Below, piece by piece: positions 32,578-41,030 of a DNA stretch of 64,000 nt. This DNA comes from an uncultured Phascolarctobacterium sp. (lineage in GTDB: Bacteria; Bacillota; Negativicutes; Acidaminococcales; Acidaminococcaceae): assembly GCA_900544795.1 (NCBI GenBank), contig UQWM01000002.1:62001-126000 (forward strand), in the 5' to 3' direction. Position 1 is the first letter of the stretch; each line of letters starts with the position of its first letter. Under the pieces are notes generated by a model. That model had not been told where the DNA came from and searched no databases. It was given only the letters and a program-made list of their open reading frames with translations. The position numbers were made by a program, and so were the translations under genes.

Positions 32578-33846
32578 ATGAGTTCAAATGAAGTGAAAGT
32601 TGGCGCGCTGACTTTAGGCGGCGTTGGTCTTTTAGCCGGAATCATTACTTTTTTAGGCGCTTTCAGTTTCTCTGGCGGCGGTTATGAACTGCAGATCTCT
32701 TATCCGCAGGTAGGCGGCTTGATGCCTGGGCATGTGGTTCGTTATGCCGGCGTACAGGTCGGTACCGTCAAAGAAGTCAATGTTCAAGGCGATAGTGTTG
32801 ATGTAGTGGCTGATATCAATAAAGATATCAAGATACCGAAAGGCGCGATTTTTTCTTTAGGGTCGGACGGTATTTTAGGCGAACGTTTTGTTGATGTTCT
32901 GCCTCCCGTTAAGATGACGGGACAATACATCCATCCGGGTGATAAATTGGATGGTGAACAGGGTACGGGCCTGGATGAATTTATGAATGCTTCCTCCAAG
33001 GTACTGGCCAAGGTTGAAGGCATTGCGGAAGCACTGAACAATGTTTTTGGTGATCCCGAGGTGCAGCGCTCCATGCGCGATGGGTTTGTCAATGCCCGTG
33101 ATATCAGCAATAATATGAACACTTTTACTAAGGTCATGGCAGATGTTGCCGTTGCCAATCAGCAGGAGATAACACTGATGGTCCAGCAGATGGGCGAAAT
33201 GGCGGCTAGGATGAATAACGCGGCCGGCCAGATGGAAAATATCATGGTCGAGACTAATCAGGGCGGCGCCGGGCAGAATATGGCAAGGATCATTGAAAAT
33301 CTTGCTAATGCCAGCGGCCGTATTGAAAAGGCTACAGAGCTGCTGGAAAAGGTAGCGACCGACCCGCAAACTGAAGCTGATATCAAGGCGACGCTGCACA
33401 ACGCCCGTGAAGCCAGCGACAAGGCCAACAGGATGCTGGGTGTGCTGGACACGGCCAAGATCCAGGCCGATGTTAGCCGCAGCGTGAAGGGCAAGGACTG
33501 GCGTAGTAATCTGGGCGTTACCTTTACACCTAATGAAGATACCTTTATGTATATCGGCGGTTATGATATCGGCGATTCCAACAAGCTGGATCTTTCGCTG
33601 GGCAAGCAATTCGGACAGGCTGCGGTGAGCATGGGTGCCATGCAGGGAGAATTTGGCGTCGGGTTTGATTATAAGCTGGGTAATTCCTTTAAGCTGTACA
33701 GCCAGGTTTATGATTTTAATGATACCAAGGTCAAGATAGGGGGAGAACTGAAGCTGACGGACAATCTTTCGCTGTTAGGCGAGCAGACTGATGTGCGTAA
33801 AGGCAACAGAAACAACACCTATGTTGGATTACGCAGTTATTTTTAA
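32578..33846 (+). CDS. mlaD: MlaD with C-terminal outer-membrane beta-barrel
   Basis: 422 residues in four parts: N-terminal membrane anchor (~10-30), MCE domain (~35-115; Y-P-Q-V-G-G-L-M-P-G-H-V-V-R-Y-A-G-V-Q-V-G-x-V), a long helical region (~130-295) and a C-terminal segment (~300-422) of alternating amphipathic strands (M-Y-I-G-G-Y-D-I, F-G-V-G-F-D-Y-K-L-G) ending L-R-S-Y-F, as OM proteins do. Proteobacterial MlaD is about 180 residues and has no barrel. A MlaD-barrel fusion bridging both membranes has been described in the Negativicute Veillonella parvula, and this protein fits that architecture. GAGGAGG precedes the ATG. Confidence 0.92.
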   Translation: MSSNEVKVGALTLGGVGLLAGIITFLGAFSFSGGGYELQISYPQVGGLMPGHVVRYAGVQVGTVKEVNVQGDSVDVVADINKDIKIPKGAIFSLGSDGILGERFVDVLPPVKMTGQYIHPGDKLDGEQGTGLDEFMNASSKVLAKVEGIAEALNNVFGDPEVQRSMRDGFVNARDISNNMNTFTKVMADVAVANQQEITLMVQQMGEMAARMNNAAGQMENIMVETNQGGAGQNMARIIENLANASGRIEKATELLEKVATDPQTEADIKATLHNAREASDKANRMLGVLDTAKIQADVSRSVKGKDWRSNLGVTFTPNEDTFMYIGGYDIGDSNKLDLSLGKQFGQAAVSMGAMQGEFGVGFDYKLGNSFKLYSQVYDFNDTKVKIGGELKLTDNLSLLGEQTDVRKGNRNNTYVGLRSYF

Positions 33847-33854
33847 AAAAATGT

Positions 33855-33883
33855 TTGACTTTTGAGTTGTAAAAAAATATAAT
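33855..33883 (+). promoter_or_regulatory. Strong promoter of tolC
   Basis: TTGACT (33855-33860), 17-bp spacer, consensus TATAAT (33878-33883). Confidence 0.88.
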
Positions 33884-33891
33884 TTTCTTAT

Positions 33892-33909
33892 ACTGACTAA
33901 CCAGTCAGT
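33892..33909. promoter_or_regulatory. Palindromic operator, TetR-family type, at the tolC start site
   Basis: Perfect inverted repeat ACTGACT-AACC-AGTCAGT, 9 bases downstream of the -10, i.e. over the expected transcription start. Sequence and spacing resemble operators of TetR/AcrR regulators of efflux genes, so repressor binding would block transcription. The regulator is not in this window. Confidence 0.65.
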
Positions 33910-33929
33910 TGATTGGAGGTAAGAAAAGA

Positions 33930-35303
33930 ATGTTCACTTATAAAAAGAGCAAAAAGGTACTGGTGCTTACTGCCGCGTTAAGCGTATTGTGCAGTCAGTC
34001 AGTTTTTGCAGAGACCTTAGAGCTTGATTTAGATGACGCTATCCAAAGGGCACTGATGACAAATCCTGCGATCAAAATCGCCGTATCCGAGAAAAAAGCT
34101 TCACGTGCGGATTTAAATGCTGCCCGTGCCGGCCGCGGCATTAGTATTGATGTTGACCATAAGTCTGGCCGTGGCGGTTATGCTGACCCACAGCCTGTTA
34201 CAGGGACAGGTACATTCAGCAAAAATTTAGGAAATTCTCATAGTAACAGCATCACCGCTTCTATCCCCATCTATACAGGTGGACAGTTATCCGGTACTAT
34301 CGCTCAGGCGAAAGCCGGTTATAAAAGTAGCGTTTTAGGCGAAAGCAAAGCCTATATCGATATGAAAAAGACTGCTACTGATGGTTATTTTGGTTTGCTG
34401 CAGGCCGGTAATCTGGAAAATCTGTCGCAGGAATCGGTTGACCAGCTGGCAGAGCACTTGAAAAACGTGCAGGCTCAATATGATGTAGGCGTTGTAGCCA
34501 AGGTAGACGTGCTGCGTAGTGAAGTGGCTTTGGCCAACGCACAGCAGGAACTGATCCAGGCCTCTAACACTTATGACGTATCAGAAGCTTCTTTAAACAA
34601 GGTTATTGGTACTCCCTTAGACACTACCTTGAAACTGAAGGACACACTTCAATACAATCCCTATGAAAATGATATGCAGTATTGTCTGGATTATGCTTCG
34701 ATGCACCGTCCGGAATTGGAACAAAGCCGTTTAGCGGTCGATGCAGCCAAAGGCGCAGTTAAAGTTGCTAAAAGCGGCTTCCTGCCTAAGGTCACTGCTT
34801 CCGCAGGCGAATCCTGGGGTGGCTCCGGCAGTAACTGGCCCGGTGACGATAAAGAAAACTGGTCCGTTGGTATCGGCGCGACGATGAATATTTTTGATTC
34901 GGGTGTGACCTTATCAAAGGTACATTCTGCGGAAGAAAAGCTTGTTCAGGCTGAAGAGACTTACCGCGATACAGTTAATTCTGTGGAACTGGAAGTTCGC
35001 AGCAATTATCTGAATCTGCGTGAAGCTGAAAAGCGTATATCTACAACTCAGGTAGCTGTAGCTAAAGCTGAAGAAGACTTCCATATCGCACAGGTTCGCT
35101 ATATGGCCGGTGTGGGCACTAACCTGGATGTTATCGACGCACAGGTTGCCTTGACCGAAGCTAAAACGAATTTCGTCAATGCTTTGTATGATTATAATAC
35201 TTCTAAAATCGCTCTGGAAACTTCTATGGGTGTCCCTGTGGCTGTCCCGGCAGCTACTACGGCTTTGTCGGTCATGTCGACGGCAGTTGCAACAGAAGAG
35301 TAA
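33930..35303 (+). CDS. tolC: TolC-family outer-membrane channel
   Basis: 457 residues: signal peptide (S-V-F-A-E cleavage near 29), then two repeats of long coiled-coil helices and short beta-strand segments of the OEP family (L-D-D-A-I-Q-R-A-L…N-P-A-I-K; R-P-E-L-E-Q-S-R-L-A-V; A-Q-V-R-Y-M-A-G-V-G-T-N-L-D-V-I-D-A-Q). It forms a trimeric OM exit duct for efflux pumps or type I secretion. ATG at 33930 is 10 bases after GGAGG. Transcribed from its own regulated promoter and ended by its own terminator; no pump gene is adjacent. Confidence 0.93.
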   Translation: MFTYKKSKKVLVLTAALSVLCSQSVFAETLELDLDDAIQRALMTNPAIKIAVSEKKASRADLNAARAGRGISIDVDHKSGRGGYADPQPVTGTGTFSKNLGNSHSNSITASIPIYTGGQLSGTIAQAKAGYKSSVLGESKAYIDMKKTATDGYFGLLQAGNLENLSQESVDQLAEHLKNVQAQYDVGVVAKVDVLRSEVALANAQQELIQASNTYDVSEASLNKVIGTPLDTTLKLKDTLQYNPYENDMQYCLDYASMHRPELEQSRLAVDAAKGAVKVAKSGFLPKVTASAGESWGGSGSNWPGDDKENWSVGIGATMNIFDSGVTLSKVHSAEEKLVQAEETYRDTVNSVELEVRSNYLNLREAEKRISTTQVAVAKAEEDFHIAQVRYMAGVGTNLDVIDAQVALTEAKTNFVNALYDYNTSKIALETSMGVPVAVPAATTALSVMSTAVATEE

Positions 35304-35304
35304 T

Positions 35305-35333
35305 AAAAAATCCCGCTTAGGCGGGATTTTTTT
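35305..35333 (+). terminator. Terminator after tolC
   Basis: 12-bp stem AAAAAATCCCGC/GCGGGATTTTTT with loop TTAG and T run. Confidence 0.9.
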
Positions 35334-35418
35334 ATTTCACAATTAAAATGCAGGAGGTTTTTGTTTTTTGTCGAAGTAAAATAAGTTGTATTATGACTTT
35401 TTACTGCGGAGGCAGAGT

Positions 35419-38400
35419 ATGAATAAACTATTTCGTTGGTTGCTGGGCGTTGCGGCAATAATCGGCGTAGTGTATTACAGTATTATAAAGTTCGTCGTGC
35501 CGGGCTATCTGGCTCAGGTTCCGCCGTTGGTGTCTAATTTAGCCCAAAGCTATATTAATGGCACTGTAGATATCGGACGTGTGGAATGGAACGGCGCTTT
35601 TGAACTGACCGCCCTTGATGTGCAGGTGAAGGACAAACGGCAGCAGCAGATTGCTGCTTTGCCCAGTGTCAAACTGCATATCGCGCCTTGGTATGCCCTT
35701 TTTAATACGAATAAAGCTTTAGACAGGGTTATTTTGGATGATCCTACTGTTTATTTGACCTTAAATAAAAAAGATATTTGGAACGTACAGGATTTTCTGA
35801 AACCGTCTGATTCCGAGGAGACCCCATTTTATGGCGTTTTAGAGATCAGGCAGGGGACGATTATTACGGATACACCTTATGGTAAATGGGAATTTGGTCT
35901 GAACGGCGCAGTGGATGCTGGCGGCAATCCTAAGTTTGCTATCGACGCTAAGCTGGCACAGGGCCAGGAGCAGTTGCAGCTAAAGGGCCTGGTAAATATG
36001 CAGGCCGTAGGTAATCTGGCGCTGAAAAGCGAACGTTTTACCTTAAGCGATTTTGCGCCGCTGGCAGAAGAATTTGCTTACGTTAAAGATTTCCAGGGTT
36101 CTGTGGCCGACGTTAATCTGCTGTGGAGCAACGACGGGAAAGATATTGCCATGTCGGGGTCAGCTGTTTTGGATAAACTGACAGGCATTGCTGTATATGA
36201 GGAATGGGAAGTCCCCGTAGGCATCGACGGAAAAGTTACTTTTAATGATAAAGACGTTAAAGTAAGCAGGATGCTGCTTACTGTTGATGGCCAGACAGCG
36301 CAGCTGGAAGGCGATGTTGATTTTAAAGATAAGGATAATATCCAGGGTCGAGGTCTGCTGGCAGCGGATGCCCTGACGATCAGGAATGAAGAATTCAAAA
36401 AAGTTTCAGTGCCTTTCCGCATCATTGATAATAAGGTGCAGGTTAATACGGCGCGGGCTGAATTTGGCGGCGGCCGAGTAGATTTTCTGGCGGAATATGA
36501 CCTAGGTGCAGGGAATGTTGTGGCTGCACTTGATTTAAAAAATGTTAAAACAGCACCCTTAGCAGAACGTCCTGCTGATGTTATTGCTATTGATGGCAGT
36601 ATGGCCATGAAGGGTGTAATTAAAGACGATAAATTCGCAGTCAATTTAGCGGCTGATACAGTACGCTTAAGTTGGCGTGATTTGTTGTTGCATAAAGTAG
36701 ATTTTGATATCGACGTCGATCAAGACGGATGCAAGATTAATAATCTTTCCGCTTTTACTGAAACAGGAGCATTGCTGGCACAGGGAACGGTTTCCGAAGC
36801 CGGTTTCTTTAAGCTGCATGGTTCGGTAACCGATTTTCCGATCGCTCCTGTGCTGGAAGCGTTTGGTCAGCAAGGCGACGGTTTTCTTGCTGCCAGATTT
36901 GATGTTTCCGGAACGGCTGATGCTGTTGATTTTACAGGATTTACCCAGCTGAAACAGGTTGAACTTGACGGGTTGAAGATTGCTGAGGCTCACGGCGGCA
37001 TGAGCATGAGAGACAGCGTTGTGATATTGTCCGATTATAAAGTGCTGATGGCTCAGGGTGAAAGTATTCTGAATGGCAGTATCGACCTGAAGGGACAGGA
37101 ACCTGCGTTTAATTTGGAAGTTTCGACAGATGGCGTGCGTGCGGAACCTTTTGTAAAGGCCTTTGCACCTGACGTTAGACTGACAGGTAATGTTAATAAT
37201 AAAATGTTGGTGACGGGAACACTGTCGTCGCCTAATGTTGTTGGACAGTTTATACTGACGGATGGCAGTGCTGAAGGTTATCTTGTTGACAAGATACAGA
37301 CCGATTACAGCTATCAGGAAAATGATCTGGTGATCAGGGACTGCGACATTATCGCTTTGTCAACCGAAGCCAAGCTTAACGGTCGCATGGACGCGGCACG
37401 GAACCTTGACTTCAAAGTCGATATCAAAGATATCGACCTCAGCGCGCTGCCAATCAGTGATGATACGGTAGAGCTGGGTGGTTATGCTGATGCCCACGGT
37501 ACTTTGACGGGGACCTTGTCAAGACCGTTTTTCCATGGTGATGTCAGCAGTAAATCCATCTTTATCAATGGTGAAGAGCTGACGGATATCGCATGTAAAT
37601 TAGACAGTGACGGGGGGATCAAAAATCATTTGCTGGGTTCCTTTAAACAGGCACCGGAAGGTGTGCTGTCGGCAGAACTTAATTATGACCATGACCAAAA
37701 ATTGCTGCAGGGTAATATTGTAGCTATTTATGGTAATGTCCGTTCCATACTGAAAATGGCCCGCGCCGATTATGATGTTGACGGACTGGCCAAGGGTGAG
37801 ATCGCTATCAATCCGCACGGACCTAAATCAGGTGTTTTTGTAGATGTCTGGGTAGATGATATTACGATCGGTGGCCTTAAATATGAAGAAATGAAATTCA
37901 ACGGTCATTTGCAGGATCAGATCTGGTATTTTGACGATGTTAAGCTGATGGAGACTAAAGCTGTGACGGATAAAGGCATCATTGCTGTCGGCGGGCAGGT
38001 CAATCTGGCCGACGGGAAGCTGGAAGTTGAAGCCGGCGCGGTAGACGCGAATCCGGCTTTGGTAACGGCTTTGATGGCTGACCCTACTGCGGTGACCGGT
38101 GATTTGAATATGTTCGTACAGCTGCATGGTACGCTGAAAGATCCTGAGGGCAACGGCTCGATCGAGATCAAAAACGGCAGTGTGGCCGGTATCGGGTTTG
38201 ACGATTTTACGGCCATGCTGTCGCTGGCCAATGATAATTTAAAAATAGAACAGGCTATGGTCAGCAAAGATATCTATAAGGCCAGTGCCTATGGTGATGT
38301 ACCGCTTGATTTGTTCCGGTCACGGGAACAAAGACGTGATGCTAATGCGCAGATGAACGTGGAACTGAATCTTGATAATACCCGGCTGGGTATTTTCCAG

Positions 38401-39681
38401 ATGATCTCTCCCATGGTAGAATGGGGTGTTGGTGAGACTCAGGGGCAGGTAAAACTGGCAGGTACATTGGAAGAACCGCTGGTTTACGGAGCAATAAAAA
38501 TCCCTGATGGTTCGTTGAAGTTTAAGCATGTGCAGACTGTCATTGAAAATATCCATACGGATGTGGAATTTGAAGGCAATAAAGTAGAGCTGAAGGATAT
38601 TTCGGCTAAACTGGGTAAAGGCACTTTTAAAGGCAGCGGTACTTATGCGCTGCGGTCTAATGAAAGAGAAGCCTATAAATTGAATTTAGTAGCTGATAAT
38701 GCGGAAATAGCTTCGGATATTTTCACCGGGCGTATCAACGGCGAGCTGACAGTGACGCCTCAGCGTTATATAGTACGTCCTGACCCGAATGTCGCTCAAC
38801 CGCCTGGTAAGGGGCCTCGCTTTGATTACCGGCCGCTGTTGCAGGGTACAGTCAGGTTTGACGACGTACTGGTAAATATGCCGACGATACCTGAGTTCGG
38901 TGACGGCGAAAGTAATATCGGCCTTGACGTACAGGTAACCTTAGGGCCTAAAATCCATCTGTATAATAAATATTTGTATGATTTATGGCTGGCCGGTGGA
39001 TTGCATATCCAGGGCAGTACATTGTATACTAATATTGGCGGCACTGTCAGTGCCAATCGCGGCACTATCAGTTATTTGCGCACTCAGTTCAAGGTGCGTA
39101 CAGCATCTGCAGCCTGGCCAATCCCTGGCAGCGTTCTGCCTACGGTCAATTTGGAAGCTACGGCAAAATTCCAGCGTTATGACATCGGCATGCATATTTC
39201 CGGTCCGCTGGAAGAAATGGATCTGCAGCTGAATTCGTCGCCGCCTTTGACTAAAGATCAGATCGTCAGGATGCTGACGCTGCAGCGTGAGTCTACCGGC
39301 AGTGAAGGTGTCGACAGTGACGATCTGCAGAACCTGATGACGGCAGGCTTGGAAATGGCTGTTTTCGGTGACGTAGAGCAGATATTTAAAGAAGCTTTGG
39401 GTTTGGACGAATTCAGGGTTTATTCAGGTAAATTGCGTTCCGGTATCGAAATGGATACCCGCCGCAGCCGTGATTTTACAGCGGATGAGCGGAACCAATA
39501 TAATGTTTTATTCAGTAAATATTTGACGGATAACTTTATGGTTGGTTATACTACCAGTATGGATAACGAACACCATAGTGTTTTTGGTCAATATGAGATC
39601 AGCCGACACTTGAATATCAATTATTCTTTGAATGAAAATAATGAAAATTGGTATGGCGTGGAATATCGCGTGACATTTTAA
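35419..39681 (+). CDS. tamB: TamB/YtfN-family (DUF490) translocation or lipid-transfer protein
   Basis: 1420 residues: one N-terminal membrane anchor (~5-25), a very long beta-taco-like repeat region of AsmA type, and the conserved TamB/DUF490 domain at the C terminus (~1050-1420), with the strand-rich P-P-L-T-K-D-Q-I-V-R-M-L-T-L motif near 1274. Family members span the periplasm and assist OM protein insertion with a BamA-type partner, or move phospholipids. ATG at 35419 is 6 bases after GGAGG. No tamA is adjacent; bamA lies 1.3 kb downstream and may be the partner. Confidence 0.93.
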   Translation: MNKLFRWLLGVAAIIGVVYYSIIKFVVPGYLAQVPPLVSNLAQSYINGTVDIGRVEWNGAFELTALDVQVKDKRQQQIAALPSVKLHIAPWYALFNTNKALDRVILDDPTVYLTLNKKDIWNVQDFLKPSDSEETPFYGVLEIRQGTIITDTPYGKWEFGLNGAVDAGGNPKFAIDAKLAQGQEQLQLKGLVNMQAVGNLALKSERFTLSDFAPLAEEFAYVKDFQGSVADVNLLWSNDGKDIAMSGSAVLDKLTGIAVYEEWEVPVGIDGKVTFNDKDVKVSRMLLTVDGQTAQLEGDVDFKDKDNIQGRGLLAADALTIRNEEFKKVSVPFRIIDNKVQVNTARAEFGGGRVDFLAEYDLGAGNVVAALDLKNVKTAPLAERPADVIAIDGSMAMKGVIKDDKFAVNLAADTVRLSWRDLLLHKVDFDIDVDQDGCKINNLSAFTETGALLAQGTVSEAGFFKLHGSVTDFPIAPVLEAFGQQGDGFLAARFDVSGTADAVDFTGFTQLKQVELDGLKIAEAHGGMSMRDSVVILSDYKVLMAQGESILNGSIDLKGQEPAFNLEVSTDGVRAEPFVKAFAPDVRLTGNVNNKMLVTGTLSSPNVVGQFILTDGSAEGYLVDKIQTDYSYQENDLVIRDCDIIALSTEAKLNGRMDAARNLDFKVDIKDIDLSALPISDDTVELGGYADAHGTLTGTLSRPFFHGDVSSKSIFINGEELTDIACKLDSDGGIKNHLLGSFKQAPEGVLSAELNYDHDQKLLQGNIVAIYGNVRSILKMARADYDVDGLAKGEIAINPHGPKSGVFVDVWVDDITIGGLKYEEMKFNGHLQDQIWYFDDVKLMETKAVTDKGIIAVGGQVNLADGKLEVEAGAVDANPALVTALMADPTAVTGDLNMFVQLHGTLKDPEGNGSIEIKNGSVAGIGFDDFTAMLSLANDNLKIEQAMVSKDIYKASAYGDVPLDLFRSREQRRDANAQMNVELNLDNTRLGIFQMISPMVEWGVGETQGQVKLAGTLEEPLVYGAIKIPDGSLKFKHVQTVIENIHTDVEFEGNKVELKDISAKLGKGTFKGSGTYALRSNEREAYKLNLVADNAEIASDIFTGRINGELTVTPQRYIVRPDPNVAQPPGKGPRFDYRPLLQGTVRFDDVLVNMPTIPEFGDGESNIGLDVQVTLGPKIHLYNKYLYDLWLAGGLHIQGSTLYTNIGGTVSANRGTISYLRTQFKVRTASAAWPIPGSVLPTVNLEATAKFQRYDIGMHISGPLEEMDLQLNSSPPLTKDQIVRMLTLQRESTGSEGVDSDDLQNLMTAGLEMAVFGDVEQIFKEALGLDEFRVYSGKLRSGIEMDTRRSRDFTADERNQYNVLFSKYLTDNFMVGYTTSMDNEHHSVFGQYEISRHLNINYSLNENNENWYGVEYRVTF

Positions 39682-39699
39682 CGGAAAGGAGGGAAGCTG

Positions 39700-40335
39700 A
39701 TGCTGCAGCAATATCTGTCCGAACTGCAGAAAATAAAACTGCTGGAACTGGAAGAAGAGCTGGCTTTATGGAAAGCCTGTGCGTCTGGCGATCAAAACGC
39801 CTATAGAAAGATCATTACGGCTTATCAGCCGTTAGTGTTTAAAATAGCGATGGCTTTTCGTTTAACCGAGGCGCAGACACTGGAGTTGATCCAGGAGGGA
39901 ACAGTCGGCCTGTTGGAAGCCGCTGAAAAATTTGATTACCAGCGCGGCGTTGCCTTCAGCATTTTTGCTTCCCACCGTGTCCGTGGCCGGATGCTTGATT
40001 TCCTTAATTGTGAATATGGCAATCAGTCTTTGTCGCTGGATGAAGTTAATGCTGCAGGGTTTGCCTGGTCAGAATGTCTTGTTTCTAATGAGGCGACGCC
40101 ATTTGAATTGGCGGAGAGACATTTTTTGAATGATAAAGTAACACAGGCTATGGAACGATTACCGCAGAAGGAACAGCAGGTCCTGACGGGAATCTATTTA
40201 GAAGACAAGAGTGCCAGAGACCTGGCTGCGTCGATTGATGTGAGTCTGGGGCATATTTACCGACTGCAGAAGCAAGGGGTACGCAGGGTAAGAGGAATGC
40301 TTTCGCGGCTAATGAGTGACCTAAATAAAAGCTAA
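39700..40335 (+). CDS. Sigma-70-family RNA polymerase sigma factor
   Basis: 211 residues with region 2 (~35-105: L-V-F-K-I-A-M-A-F…L-I-Q-E-G-T-V-G-L-L-E-A-A-E-K-F-D, F-S-I-F-A-S-H-R-V-R-G-R-M-L-D) and region 4 (~150-205: L-P-Q-K-E-Q-Q-V-L-T…S-A-R-D-L-A-A-S-I-D-V-S-L-G-H-I-Y-R-L). Region 3 is short. It looks closer to the SigF/SigB/WhiG-like and sporulation sigma factors than to ECF sigmas because of the intact 2.1-2.4 core. GGAAAGGAGG precedes the ATG. It sits between tamB and bamA with no anti-sigma gene beside it. Confidence 0.88.
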   Translation: MLQQYLSELQKIKLLELEEELALWKACASGDQNAYRKIITAYQPLVFKIAMAFRLTEAQTLELIQEGTVGLLEAAEKFDYQRGVAFSIFASHRVRGRMLDFLNCEYGNQSLSLDEVNAAGFAWSECLVSNEATPFELAERHFLNDKVTQAMERLPQKEQQVLTGIYLEDKSARDLAASIDVSLGHIYRLQKQGVRRVRGMLSRLMSDLNKS

Positions 40336-40495
40336 TCAGAGAAAAACGGTGCATTTAAGTACATTAAGCAATAATAATGGTTGAAATCGTTGTATATGGT
40401 CTATATTAAGAATATTTGCGATGTGAAAAACCTTGATATTTAGTGATTATACATATGTATATCTTTTGTAAATCGCGAGGAAAGGAGTTTTTACG

Positions 40496-41011
40496 GTGGC
40501 GAAATCGATTTGTGAACGTATCCGCAATGTAAAAAGCAGTTTGGAAAACGCTGAACAAAGCTTCCGTGAAAATAACGGGATGCGCGGCGAATTAGACTTG
40601 ATGCTGGCGGAAGCAGAAATCAAGCATTTACGGGAAAAAAGTGGCTGGCGTTCCATTTGGAACCGGCAGTGTTTAGCTCTTTTGGCAGCCGTGGTCATGT
40701 TTTTGGCCGGGTATGGCGGCTGGTTATATGCGGGGATGGCTGAGGAAGAAGCGGCTCCTTTAAAAGGGCTGCCAACTGTAGCGGCGGTGGCTGTTTCGGC
40801 AGAACTGCCTAAAAATTTGCCTCAAACGGAGGCGGTACAGGAAAATACTGTGCCGGCTTTTACAGATAAACCTATACAAGAACAACAAACGGTAGCAGTA
40901 CCGATGTATCCAGCAGCGCAGGTAAAAGAGCAGCGCAGCGTGGAACTGCCGACAGCAGATATGCGGCAGCTTGTACGTGACGCACGCAGGACTTTACGTG
41001 ACGCTAACTAG
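40496..41011 (+). CDS. Single-pass membrane protein, unknown
   Basis: 171 residues: charged cytoplasmic N terminus (1-~58) with helical spacing, one membrane helix (~60-83: L-A-L-L-A-A-V-V-M-F-L-A-G-Y-G-G-W-L-Y), then a Pro/Ala/Glu/Gln-rich periplasmic region that looks disordered and ends V-R-D-A-R-R-T-L-R-D-A. GTG at 40496 is 8 bases after AAAGGAG. Its position right after the sigma factor recalls anti-sigma factors, but no zinc-finger or known anti-sigma motif is visible; I leave the function open. The bamA start is 19 bases downstream. Confidence 0.65.
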   Translation: MAKSICERIRNVKSSLENAEQSFRENNGMRGELDLMLAEAEIKHLREKSGWRSIWNRQCLALLAAVVMFLAGYGGWLYAGMAEEEAAPLKGLPTVAAVAVSAELPKNLPQTEAVQENTVPAFTDKPIQEQQTVAVPMYPAAQVKEQRSVELPTADMRQLVRDARRTLRDAN

Positions 41012-41030
41012 TTTTAGGGAGGATTTTTTG

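Noticed and set aside
40449..40460. Palindrome ATACATATGTAT before the membrane-protein gene as an operator
   Set aside because: It is a short AT-rich palindrome likely to occur by chance in this AT-rich gap; no second copy or promoter alignment supports it.
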